Positions 1-8,101 of a DNA stretch of 64,000 nucleotides are shown here, piece by piece. The translations under genes were made by a program, and so were the position numbers. Source of the stretch: Sphingopyxis sp. YF1 (GTDB lineage: Bacteria > Pseudomonadota > Alphaproteobacteria > Sphingomonadales > Sphingomonadaceae). Where the stretch lies: contig NZ_CP033204.1 of NCBI RefSeq assembly GCF_022701295.1, positions 992,001 to 1,056,000 on the forward strand. Direction: 5' to 3'. Below the pieces are notes generated by a model, which was given only the letters and a program-made list of their open reading frames with translations, was not told the origin of the DNA and did no database searches. Every line of letters begins with the position of its first letter. Positions within the stretch are counted from its first letter, which is position 1.

Positions 1-2127
1 GGCGTGGACCGCCTCGAGCCGGTCCCAGTCGGACCGCTCGCCTTTCCACGCGCTGCCGAACATCGCGCCCGTAGCGCTCGCCTTCTCGAACGCGGTTCGC
101 GCCGCCTGCGCCTCGACCGCTTCGTCGATGAGCGCGATCCGCTCGTCCTGCGAGCCGGGCAGTTCGGTCTTCAGATAGGAGCGGAGCAGCGCGAGCTGCG
201 CCCGGTAATTGCTGTCCAGGATGCGGAAGAGACTGGCGCCCTTGGTCACGACCGCGAGGCGGATCGCCGACCAGTCCGCGCCAAGACCCGCGGCATTGAC
301 CTTGGCTTCGGCGTCGCCCCAGAGCGCGGCGAGCCGCCGGCCCGCCGCGATCAACTCGGCGGCGCGCTCCGCATCGGACGACCAGAGCGGATCGCTCATC
401 GCCGCAAGATCGGTGCCCGCGGGGATCGGGGTCACGGACAGCTCGCCGAGTGCGACGGTGAGATCCGAGAAGAGCGAAGCCTCGTCGGTGCCAAGTTCGC
501 GCGCCGCGACGCCCGCGACCGATCGCACGCGCGCGAGCGCCTCCGCGGCGATCCGGATCCGCGCGCCGAGCGCTTCGCGTTCGACGGGATCGAGCGGCCC
601 GCAGTGAACGCCGATCCAGGGATCCGCGGCCGGCTCGCCCAGCGCCTTCGCGCGCTCGGCGACTTCCGCCGCAAGCGCCTGAACCTCGGCGGCGCGCTGC
701 CGCGACCAGCTTTCGGCCTTATCCAGCGGATAGGCTGCCATGCCCACACGGTCCCCCACGGACGCGAGACGTCCTAGGATCGCGTGAGGCGAGAGCTCGG
801 AGGGTGCGAGCGGCGTGTGGAGACGGGCGGCGAAGCGATTGAGATCGTCGCCCGTCGCCCCGAGCTTGTCGACAACGGTGAGGTCGCCGCGCGCGCCGCG
901 ATGCTGGGCATCGCGGGTGCGCTTGAGCTCTTCGAGGAGCGAGCGCTTGTTCGCCTTGTTGGAGTGAAGCTCGAGCGTCAGCGGCCCGAGCCCGACCTGC
1001 TGGAGCCGGCGGTGGACGACTTCGAGCGCCGCCATCTTCTCGGCGACGAACAGCACTTTCTTGCCGCGCGCGACGGCGGCGGCGATGATGTTGGTGATGG
1101 TCTGCGACTTGCCGGTTCCGGGCGGCCCCTTGACGACGAGCGACCGCCCGCCGGCGGCCTCGGCGATGACCACGGTCTGCGAACTGTCGGCATCGACGAC
1201 ATGATGAAGTTCGATCGGACGAATGGCGTCGTCGATCCGGACGTCGTCGGCGACGATCGGCTCGGTCGCGGGAAAGCCGTCGCGCAGCAGTGCGGCGATG
1301 GTCGCCTTCGCGTCGATTGCGCCGTCCGCCGGCCAATTGTCGGGATCGAGATCGCGGTACATCAGGAATTTGGAGAAGGAAAAGAAGCCGAGGACCATGG
1401 CGTCGGGCAGCACTTCCCAGCGCGCCTGGCTCGACACTGTAGCAGCGACCCGCGCGCAGTAGGCGGCGAGATCGACTTCGTCCTCGTCCTTGAAATCCTC
1501 GATGGCGAGCCCGAACTCGACCCTCATCTTCGCCTGCAGCGTGAGGTTCGGCGACGGGGGTTCGTCGCGCCCCTTGAGCTTGAACCGGTCGGCCGCGCTG
1601 CTGCGATCGAGGCGGACGGGCAGCAGCACGAGCGGGGCGTGGCGCGCGATGTCCGAGGTGTCGCTGTCGTACCAGCGCAGCAACCCGATCGCGAGGTAGA
1701 GTATATTGACTCCCTGCTCCTGTTCGAGAGTCTGGGCGTCGTACCAGATGTCGAAGAGCCGCTTCTGCAGCCCTTCGGAGGTGAGGCGCGTCTGGAGGCG
1801 GAGATCGCTGTGCCGCCCCGCGACGCCGCGCGCATCGACGACATCCTCGTCGGGCTGCGGGATGCCGCCGGTGACATCGTCGTCGGGATCGAGTTCGGCG
1901 CGCTCTTCCTCACTGAGCTTGACGCCGGGGAGAAAGCTCAGGGCCTTGCCGTCATCGAGGAGCCTGAACACCTCGGTCGATTTCTCGTCGACGATTTCAA
2001 TCGCGCGATTGTTTCGCGTTCGAAGCGGAGTGTTAAGCAGACGATTGCGCGTCGACAGATCGAGAAGCGCGTGACGCTCCTTGAGCAGGCGGTCGCGGAT
2101 CGACGCGAGCGGTTCCATATCGGCCAT
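1..2127 (-). CDS. DUF4011-type superfamily I helicase-like ATPase (3' end outside window)
   Basis: The frame is open for 709 codons from ATG at 2127 to the window edge, so the C-terminus is missing. Residues 17-32 carry the DUF4011 signature (ERHALLDLSTRNRLLN). A Walker A motif GPPGTGKS lies at about residues 334-341, followed by VLFVAEKMAALEVV, typical of superfamily I helicase domains. Family members are very large (often over 1,400 residues) and many end in a DUF3320 or Vsr-like nuclease domain. Some are found in defence islands. The ATG is preceded by a GGAAGAG ribosome site. The next genes on the same strand encode ubiquitin-like conjugation enzymes, which fits an accessory or defence setting. 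The family call is firm; a defence role is inference, because the C-terminal domain that would decide it is not visible. Confidence 0.8.
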   Translation of the reverse strand, partial: MADMEPLASIRDRLLKERHALLDLSTRNRLLNTPLRTRNNRAIEIVDEKSTEVFRLLDDGKALSFLPGVKLSEEERAELDPDDDVTGGIPQPDEDVVDARGVAGRHSDLRLQTRLTSEGLQKRLFDIWYDAQTLEQEQGVNILYLAIGLLRWYDSDTSDIARHAPLVLLPVRLDRSSAADRFKLKGRDEPPSPNLTLQAKMRVEFGLAIEDFKDEDEVDLAAYCARVAATVSSQARWEVLPDAMVLGFFSFSKFLMYRDLDPDNWPADGAIDAKATIAALLRDGFPATEPIVADDVRIDDAIRPIELHHVVDADSSQTVVIAEAAGGRSLVVKGPPGTGKSQTITNIIAAAVARGKKVLFVAEKMAALEVVHRRLQQVGLGPLTLELHSNKANKRSLLEELKRTRDAQHRGARGDLTVVDKLGATGDDLNRFAARLHTPLAPSELSPHAILGRLASVGDRVGMAAYPLDKAESWSRQRAAEVQALAAEVAERAKALGEPAADPWIGVHCGPLDPVEREALGARIRIAAEALARVRSVAGVAARELGTDEASLFSDLTVALGELSVTPIPAGTDLAAMSDPLWSSDAERAAELIAAGRRLAALWGDAEAKVNAAGLGADWSAIRLAVVTKGASLFRILDSNYRAQLALLRSYLKTELPGSQDERIALIDEAVEAQAARTAFEKASATGAMFGSAWKGERSDWDRLEAVHA

Positions 2128-2196
2128 TGATTCTCTTCCCCCTATACAAGGGCTACACCGTCAGCGACGGTCACGCCAAGCGCCGAAAGTCAAACT

Positions 2197-2213
2197 TTGT
2201 CTCGGTTAGACAA
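2197..2213. promoter_or_regulatory. Inverted repeat upstream of the DUF4011 helicase (operator candidate)
   Basis: TTGTCT-CGGTT-AGACAA is a perfect 6-bp dyad about 70 bp upstream of the helicase start. It lies in an AT-richer stretch that is unusual for this genome. It could bind a repressor, but no regulator gene is adjacent. The rest of 2128-2492 holds no gene I can support. Confidence 0.35.
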
Positions 2214-2492
2214 GTAAATCAGACATTTTCTTAGATTCTGCCTGAGCTATCAGCCACATCGGATCATTTTTTCGTTCTAGAGTTTGCGCAACGGCCTCGC
2301 CAGCGTGGTGACAGCGGAAACGATACCGAGATGAGCGACGAAGGGCTGGGGCAGAAAGGAGAGTTATGACTACGCCTCCGAACCGTACCCGGCTCGACTA
2401 CTGTTGCTGCCCGCCGTCGCCGCTTCTGCATGGCATCGAGCTCAGCGAAATTCCCCGCAACAAGGAAATCACGGTCCAAGCGGGAATGACTT

Positions 2493-3926
2493 TCATTCGA
2501 TCAACGGCAGTCGCGCTTTGTCGCCACGAGCAAGTCGTCCGCCGGAGCCACAGTCAGGACATCCCTTGCCACGCCGAGGATCAACGAAACGTAGGGTCCG
2601 CTTAAGCGGTCGGCCCTGGATCGTTCCACCGAATGCATCGTCGTTCACCAGCCCGGTGATGTAGAACAGGAAGTCATTTGCCGCTTGTGAGGCGCTCAGA
2701 GCATTTAGGGTAATGACGCTCGGGGCGGGCGATTCATCCTCATCGACGTAGCGCTGGCCCGCGCGCATTTCCTGCGTAATGCTCTCATCGCGAAGGCGCG
2801 CCTGGCTGACGGCCTGGTTGCACAGCATGCAACCCTTGGCGGGGGTGACCGGCCTCGTCGTCGTGTGGACATCGATCACGGCACCGGTCTCGGGATCGAC
2901 CTGGATGCGCGTCCCCATCTGAACGCCCGGGATCAGATACTGATGAACCAGCGCATTAAACAACCGGCGCGCCCTGTGCCCATCGGCAGCGAGGAAGATG
3001 TAGTCACAGTCCTTGATCGCCTCGGCGACTTCAGGCTTCTCCATGACCGAGAAGTGACGCTCGACACGCGCCTTGCGGTTGGCGCGGCGGATCACGCGCC
3101 GCGAAAGGTCGACCTTCTTGGTGGCGAGGCGCCTGCCGAGCTTGCGAAGCCATTCCGGACGACGTTTGTCGACCAGCCAGGCCATCGCATCCCATGATGT
3201 CGCATCGACGAGGCGCGGCACGTTTGTGGGATCGACGCGGTCGGGGTCGACGAGGACGAAATGTCCGACACCGAGCCGTGCGAGCAGCTCGGCCAGCAGC
3301 GAACCAACGCCGCCCAGACCGATGATCGCCACACGGCTGCCTGCCAGTATCGCCTGCCCTTTGACGCCGAACAACCGGACCTGCCGGTCGAAACGGCCGT
3401 CATCCCCCACAGCCATGTGCTCCGGTCGGGGTCGCAAGATCTTTCGCTTTGCGCCGACCACAACAAGGCGATCGAGGGTCAACCGCTCTCCGCCGGGAAA
3501 CCAGATATCGCCTGCGACTGCATTGGGCGCGAAGACAAGCGAACCGACGGGCATGCCTTCGACGAGATCCAGCAGCGCCGGAAAGCCGCGTTCGTGGGAT
3601 TCGATGTCCACGCTCGAAAAGGCGACGCTGTCGTTGCCGCCGTGGTTGTGCACGGCGAGATAGACGAGCTTCTCGTCGCGGCAGAGGCGCGCCTGCTTCG
3701 CGATGAAGGGCGCAAGCAACATTCGGTACCCGCGGTTTCCAGGCACCCAGTCCTTGCCTTCTTCGGCGAGAACGAGCGACCGCGCGGTGAGCACCGGCCC
3801 GGACCGGGTCTGCAGCAGCCCGGCCTGGATGACCGCACCATGCTCGTCCCCGTCACCGGGAAAAAGGTGGGCGGCGAGTTCTTCATACATCGATCGCGGC
3901 ATCCGCAGTTCGCAGCGTGTTTTCAT
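2493..3926 (-). CDS. JAB (JAMM) peptidase-E1/ThiF adenylyltransferase fusion
   Basis: 477 residues. The N-terminal half is a JAB domain with metal ligands E28, H93, H95 and D107 and a serine at 104, fitting the JAMM pattern HxH-x8-S-x2-D. Such domains cleave ubiquitin-like tags. The second half, from about residue 180, is a ThiF/E1 domain with the nucleotide-binding motif GLGGVGS at 203-209, VLVDPDRVD near 225-232, and two CxxC pairs (GCMLC, GCPDC) near the C-terminus that probably bind zinc. E1 enzymes adenylate the C-terminus of a ubiquitin-like protein. The start overlaps the stop of the E2-like frame by ATGA, so the two are translationally coupled. A longer open frame exists upstream but overlaps the E2-like frame and does not look like protein. 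No ubiquitin-like protein gene is visible nearby. Confidence 0.85.
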   Translation of the reverse strand: MKTRCELRMPRSMYEELAAHLFPGDGDEHGAVIQAGLLQTRSGPVLTARSLVLAEEGKDWVPGNRGYRMLLAPFIAKQARLCRDEKLVYLAVHNHGGNDSVAFSSVDIESHERGFPALLDLVEGMPVGSLVFAPNAVAGDIWFPGGERLTLDRLVVVGAKRKILRPRPEHMAVGDDGRFDRQVRLFGVKGQAILAGSRVAIIGLGGVGSLLAELLARLGVGHFVLVDPDRVDPTNVPRLVDATSWDAMAWLVDKRRPEWLRKLGRRLATKKVDLSRRVIRRANRKARVERHFSVMEKPEVAEAIKDCDYIFLAADGHRARRLFNALVHQYLIPGVQMGTRIQVDPETGAVIDVHTTTRPVTPAKGCMLCNQAVSQARLRDESITQEMRAGQRYVDEDESPAPSVITLNALSASQAANDFLFYITGLVNDDAFGGTIQGRPLKRTLRFVDPRRGKGCPDCGSGGRLARGDKARLPLIE

Positions 3927-4336
3927 CGTTCGGTCATCCACTTCATGACGGAGAGGAGTTTCAGCAGCGGAGATTCCTGGATCCAGACCGACTGGTTCCG
4001 CTGTCGGCGGGAGATCATCACGGCTGGCCGCTGGGGAAGGCCGGGCGTGTCGGCTGCCGGAAAGTGATTGCCACCGTGGATCGGCGGCGAGAGAGCCCGG
4101 CCATCGGCAAAGCTCAGGTCCGGGCGGACCCAGAAGGGATAGGTGTCGTCTTCCGGACATGCGTTGGACAGGAAGAAGCCGACCCACGTGGTTTCCTGTG
4201 CGAACGGCTCGCCAAGGGGGATATCCTCGATCAGCACATGCGCGCCGCCGCAGGGAGACGGATAAATGTGGAGCGGGAGCTGCGCGAATTGCTCGCGCAG
4301 CTCCGCGATGGCAGCCGTGACTCGCCGTGCGAAACA
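3923..4336 (-). CDS. E2/UBC-like protein of a bacterial ubiquitin-like cassette; start codon unclear
   Basis: The open frame runs 138 codons from just after a TGA and ends in the ATGA overlap with the JAB-E1 gene. Its sequence (LPLHIYPSPCGGAHVLIEDI, then TYPFWVRPDL and RPAVMISRR) resembles small bacterial E2-like proteins encoded beside JAB-E1 fusions. The only conventional start is GTG at 4237, which would delete about 33 residues that look like genuine protein. No ATG, GTG or TTG is found further upstream in frame. Either a rare start is used or the 5' end has suffered a frameshift: an ATG at 4338 lies in another frame. The E2 assignment rests on context and a weak sequence resemblance. Confidence 0.5.
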   Translation of the reverse strand, partial: CFARRVTAAIAELREQFAQLPLHIYPSPCGGAHVLIEDIPLGEPFAQETTWVGFFLSNACPEDDTYPFWVRPDLSFADGRALSPPIHGGNHFPAADTPGLPQRPAVMISRRQRNQSVWIQESPLLKLLSVMKWMTER

Positions 4337-4456
4337 TCAAAGGCTTTCGCCCGAAACCGCGCGCAATTCTGCTTTTCGCGCAACGAGTGGCTAAACGCTT
4401 CGTTAAGCCGGGAAGCACTATCGTCTCTGACCACTATTTGCGGGATTGCAGTAAAA

Positions 4457-7213
4457 ATGGTCCTCGGCGCCAGCGGTAATTTGTCCGTTCAAACGGACGC
4501 TGTCCTACGCGAGCAATATGCGAGCTTGGCGCGGCAAGTTCCGCTCATGTACGCGCTCATGTTCCTCAACGTCTTGTTTCTCGCGCTCGTAACCGCCGAC
4601 GTCGAATCCTGGGCCATCAGCTTCGTGGCGCCGCTGGCCTTGACAGCGATCATCGGGGTGCGCGGAGCAGCGTGGTATGTTCGAAGAGGCACCGTCGCCA
4701 CCGATGATCATATTCGCCGATATCTGCGCGGCACGGTCCTTCGAGCCGGTGCCTTCAGTCTCATGTTCGGAGGCTGGGGCCTGTATCTTTTCCTGGTGGC
4801 CGACCCGTTTCACACGACCGCTATCGCGCTGTTCATATTCGTTGGTTCGATCAGCTGTTGCTATTGCCTGCAGGCCCTCCCCGCCGCGGCCCGGCTTGTT
4901 CTCCTGTTCGGAGCTTTGCCGGTCACCATCGGCCTCCTCGTCTCGCGTGACTGGTATTTCACGGGGATGGGCCTGACGTTCCTGCTCGGAGCCGGGGTCA
5001 TCCTGCGAACAATCGCGACCACGCGGTCGGCGGTGTATGAATCGCTTCGGTCGCGGTCGGAAATGTCTGCGCTGATCGAAGCTCTTCGGCGAAGCGAGGA
5101 ACATTATCGGTTTTCGGTCGAACTCAACCCCCAGATACCATGGATCGGTGATCCCGAAGGACAGATCGTCGAAGTGGGGCCGCGCTGGACCGAGCTCACC
5201 GGCGTGCCTGCTGAGGGGGCGCTCGGGGGGGGCTGGACCAATTATCTCCATCCCGACGACCTGCCCTGCGTTCTCGCGCACTGGAGCGAGGCGCTGACAT
5301 CGGTCGACAATGCTGTTGCCGACGTGCGGTACAGAGTTCGTAACACGGACGGCAGTTACCGATGGTGCCGCGCGCGAGCCAATCCCCGTCGCGACTCCGA
5401 CGGGCGGATCGTCAGCTGGTATGGAACGCTGGAAGATATTCACGACCAGGTGACTGCGGAACTGGCCCTGCGGGAGAGCGAGGAGCGCTACCGCTTGGCT
5501 TCCCACGCCACGAACGATGTGATCTGGGACTGGTCGCACCGCACCGATCGCATCGAATGGGGCAACGGCGCGGTAGACGTGCTGGGTTATCCGGAAGCGT
5601 CGAAAGGCACGCCGGCCAGCTGGTGGAAGGAGCGGGTACATCCAGATGACTTGCCCGGTGTGGACGCGACGTATGACGCGGTGCTGCGCAACCTCCAGGA
5701 TAGCTGGAGTCATGAATATCGGTTCCGCGCTGCGCATGGCAATTTCATCAACCTCTTTTCGCGGGGCTACGTCGTGCGCGATGACGAAGGGCATGCAGTA
5801 CGGTCGATCGGCGCGCTTCTTGACGTCACCGCCGCGCGCCGGTCCGAGGAGGAGCTGCGATGGGCTGCGAACCATGATCCCCTCACGGGACTGCCCAACC
5901 GCAAGCTCTTTAGCGAAGTACTGGAACAGGCGCTCGCCGCGGCCGCCGCAGACACCTCGTGCGTTTGCGTCATCGTTATAGATGTCGATGGGTTCAAGCT
6001 CCTCAACGACAGCATGGGGCATGCGGCGGGCGATGAGCTTCTTAAAACCATAGCGCGACGCCTGCAGGGAAACCTTCCTGCCGAAGCGACGGTGGCTCGG
6101 CTCGGCGGCGATGAATTCGCGGTGATTGTGCCGGGGCTGGCTCCTGACTCCGCGCGCGCCTCGGCTGTTGAAGCAATCCTCAAGGGAGTCGCGGATACAC
6201 TGACCATCGACGAGAGTGTCTTGCCCGTCAGCATTAGCGCGGGCGCCGCAGTGTGGCCGGCCGACAGCGACGACGCCGAAGGGATTCTGAAGAGCGCAGA
6301 CCTTGCGCTTTACGCGGCGAAGGCAGAAGGTGCGGGGGTCGTACGCGAATTTCGCTCCGAGATGCGCGAGGCCGCTGAGAGCCGTAAGGCCATGTTGCGC
6401 GAGGCGCGCGAGGCTCTTCGCGACGACCGGATCATCCCTTTCTATCAAGCAAAAGTCGACCTTCGCAGCGGCGACGTCATCGGTTTCGAAGCGCTGCTAC
6501 GCTGGCACCATCATCGGCGTGGCCTTCTGCCTCCCAATAGCATCCAGGCTGCATTCGACGACAGTCTGCTCGCGAGCGAACTGACCGACCGGATGATCGA
6601 CCGCGTACTTGCTGACGTAGCGGACTTTAGCGATAAGGGCGTCGCCTTCGGCCGTATCGCAATCAACGGTTCGCTCGCGGATTTCCGGCGCGACGACTTC
6701 GCGGACCGTATTCTCGGCAAGTTTCACCGCGCCGGCATTCCGCCAACGCTGCTCGAACTGGAAGTTACCGAAAGCGTCTTCGTCGATCATCTTGCCCTCA
6801 ATGTAGAGCGTGCGTTGCAAGCCTTGGTAGCCGAGGGCGTGTCGATCGCTCTCGACGACTTTGGTACCGGTTATGCATCCTTGACGCACCTACAGCAGTT
6901 TCCGGTCGACGTTCTGAAGATCGACAGATCGTTCATTTCACGGCTCGACAGCGCAGACAGCGCGGATTTCGCAATCGTTCACGGCGTGATAGACATCGCG
7001 CATCGTATGAACATCGTCACGGTCGCGGAGGGCGTGGAAAACGATAACCAGCTAGTTCAGCTGCGCAATCTCGGCTGCGATATCGCGCAAGGCTATCTGT
7101 TCAGCCGCGCGATCAGCTTCGAGCGAGTGCCGGCTTGGCTGCGGAAGTGGGGACAGAACCGTCCTGTGTGGTCAGAGGCGGCGGCTGATCGAGCGACCGC
7201 CGAACCGCCGTAA
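4457..7213 (+). CDS. Membrane-bound PAS-PAS-GGDEF-EAL cyclic-di-GMP enzyme
   Basis: 918 residues. About six hydrophobic segments (residues 25-200) precede two PAS domains (about 215-345 and 345-470), a GGDEF domain with an intact GGDEF at 550-554, and an EAL domain with EAL at 678-680, DDFGTGY, KIDRSF and VAEGVE. Both catalytic cores look intact, so the protein could make or degrade cyclic di-GMP. I see no RxxD inhibitory site upstream of GGDEF. The start chosen is the ATG that places the first membrane segment near the N-terminus; the open frame continues further upstream without protein-like sequence. The stop codon coincides with the left end of the downstream IS66 element, so the last residues may have been altered by that insertion. 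Confidence 0.9.
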   Translation: MVLGASGNLSVQTDAVLREQYASLARQVPLMYALMFLNVLFLALVTADVESWAISFVAPLALTAIIGVRGAAWYVRRGTVATDDHIRRYLRGTVLRAGAFSLMFGGWGLYLFLVADPFHTTAIALFIFVGSISCCYCLQALPAAARLVLLFGALPVTIGLLVSRDWYFTGMGLTFLLGAGVILRTIATTRSAVYESLRSRSEMSALIEALRRSEEHYRFSVELNPQIPWIGDPEGQIVEVGPRWTELTGVPAEGALGGGWTNYLHPDDLPCVLAHWSEALTSVDNAVADVRYRVRNTDGSYRWCRARANPRRDSDGRIVSWYGTLEDIHDQVTAELALRESEERYRLASHATNDVIWDWSHRTDRIEWGNGAVDVLGYPEASKGTPASWWKERVHPDDLPGVDATYDAVLRNLQDSWSHEYRFRAAHGNFINLFSRGYVVRDDEGHAVRSIGALLDVTAARRSEEELRWAANHDPLTGLPNRKLFSEVLEQALAAAAADTSCVCVIVIDVDGFKLLNDSMGHAAGDELLKTIARRLQGNLPAEATVARLGGDEFAVIVPGLAPDSARASAVEAILKGVADTLTIDESVLPVSISAGAAVWPADSDDAEGILKSADLALYAAKAEGAGVVREFRSEMREAAESRKAMLREAREALRDDRIIPFYQAKVDLRSGDVIGFEALLRWHHHRRGLLPPNSIQAAFDDSLLASELTDRMIDRVLADVADFSDKGVAFGRIAINGSLADFRRDDFADRILGKFHRAGIPPTLLELEVTESVFVDHLALNVERALQALVAEGVSIALDDFGTGYASLTHLQQFPVDVLKIDRSFISRLDSADSADFAIVHGVIDIAHRMNIVTVAEGVENDNQLVQLRNLGCDIAQGYLFSRAISFERVPAWLRKWGQNRPVWSEAAADRATAEPP

Positions 7214-7284
7214 CCGTGGTGTGAAGGCCGCCTTGCGGGAAGTCGCTCTGGGGTGCTGTTAGCCGCTCTTTGCGAGGAGCGGTG

Positions 7285-7704
7285 ATGAACGAGGATGTTG
7301 GAGCGTCGGGAGCGAGTGCTCTTACGACCGGTTATATGAGTGATCGTATGAGCAGTCGGATCGCGGTCGTCGGTGGCCGCCGTCGCTGGTCGGTGGATCA
7401 GAAGCTGTCGATCTTGCGCGAGGCGTTCGGCCCCGACGGTTCGGTCTCGGCGACGTGCCAGCGGCACGCGGTCGGCAGCGGGATGCTCTATACGTGGCGC
7501 CGTCAGGCCCTGTCGGGCGACCTGACGGGAGCGAAGCGCACGCAGCCGCCCTCGTTCGCCGAGGTCGAGGTGTCGGTGCCGACCGCGGCGACGGCAGGCA
7601 GCGGCCAGATCGGGATTGAGCTGCCGTCGGGCGTGCGGCTCACGGTCGACGCGACGGTGGATGCCGATGCGCTGGCACGGGTGATGTCCGTCCTTGCCCG
7701 ATGA
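7285..7704 (+). CDS. tnpA: IS66 accessory protein TnpA (Orf1)
   Basis: 139 residues. It contains a helix-turn-helix of the IS66 Orf1 type: RRRWSVDQKLSILREAFGP, then SVSATCQRHAVGSGMLYTWRRQ. The ATG follows GAGGAG. The stop overlaps the tnpB start as ATGA, the usual IS66 coupling. The protein helps transposition by an unknown role. Confidence 0.88.
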   Translation: MNEDVGASGASALTTGYMSDRMSSRIAVVGGRRRWSVDQKLSILREAFGPDGSVSATCQRHAVGSGMLYTWRRQALSGDLTGAKRTQPPSFAEVEVSVPTAATAGSGQIGIELPSGVRLTVDATVDADALARVMSVLAR

Positions 7705-8048
7705 TCCCGTTACCGCCGACGACACGCATCTATCTGGCCTGCGGCGCCACCGATATGCGCAAGGGGTTCGACGGCCTCGCGGTGCTGGTGCAGCAGGTGC
7801 TGGAGCAGAGTCCGCACTCAGGCGCGCTGTTCGCGTTCCGCGGCAAGCGGGGCGATCTGGTCAAGCTGCTCTGGTACGACGGCCAGGGCCTGTGTCTATT
7901 CTCGAAGCGCATGGATCGGGGCCGGTTCATCTGGCCCATCACCAAAGCGGGCAAGGTCAGCCTCACCGCAGCGCAGCTTTCGATGCTACTCGAAGGCATC
8001 GACTGGCGGCGTCCCGAACGCACTGCGGCGCCCGTGCTTGCGGGGTAA
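7701..8048 (+). CDS. tnpB: IS66 accessory protein TnpB (Orf2)
   Basis: 115 residues, full length for the IS66 Orf2 family. It carries the characteristic IYLACGATDMRKGFDGLA near the N-terminus and LLWYDGQGLCLFSKRMDRGRF in the middle. It is coupled to tnpA by a 4-bp overlap and is essential for IS66 transposition in studied members. Confidence 0.93.
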   Translation: MIPLPPTTRIYLACGATDMRKGFDGLAVLVQQVLEQSPHSGALFAFRGKRGDLVKLLWYDGQGLCLFSKRMDRGRFIWPITKAGKVSLTAAQLSMLLEGIDWRRPERTAAPVLAG

Positions 8049-8101
8049 AAATCGGCGGATTATTGAGGGTTTTACTGGCATCGAGATGCCCGTTTTGCTA
8101 A

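Noticed and set aside
784..2130. Long plus-strand open frame opposite the DUF4011 helicase
   Set aside because: The minus strand encodes recognisable helicase motifs in a continuous frame. The plus frame is an artefact of high GC content and shows no motif.
2366..2605. Plus-strand frame of 79 codons with a good AAGGAG site
   Set aside because: The ribosome site is convincing, but the product has no recognisable character and its second half runs antisense to the end of the JAB-E1 gene. It could be a real short gene; the evidence is too thin to annotate.
3927..4418. N-terminal extension of the JAB-E1 frame
   Set aside because: It overlaps the E2-like frame, is arginine-rich without protein-like pattern, and the ATGA junction gives a natural start at 3926.
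4505..6448. Long minus-strand frame inside the PAS-GGDEF-EAL gene
   Set aside because: It is opposite PAS, GGDEF and EAL motifs that are intact on the plus strand.
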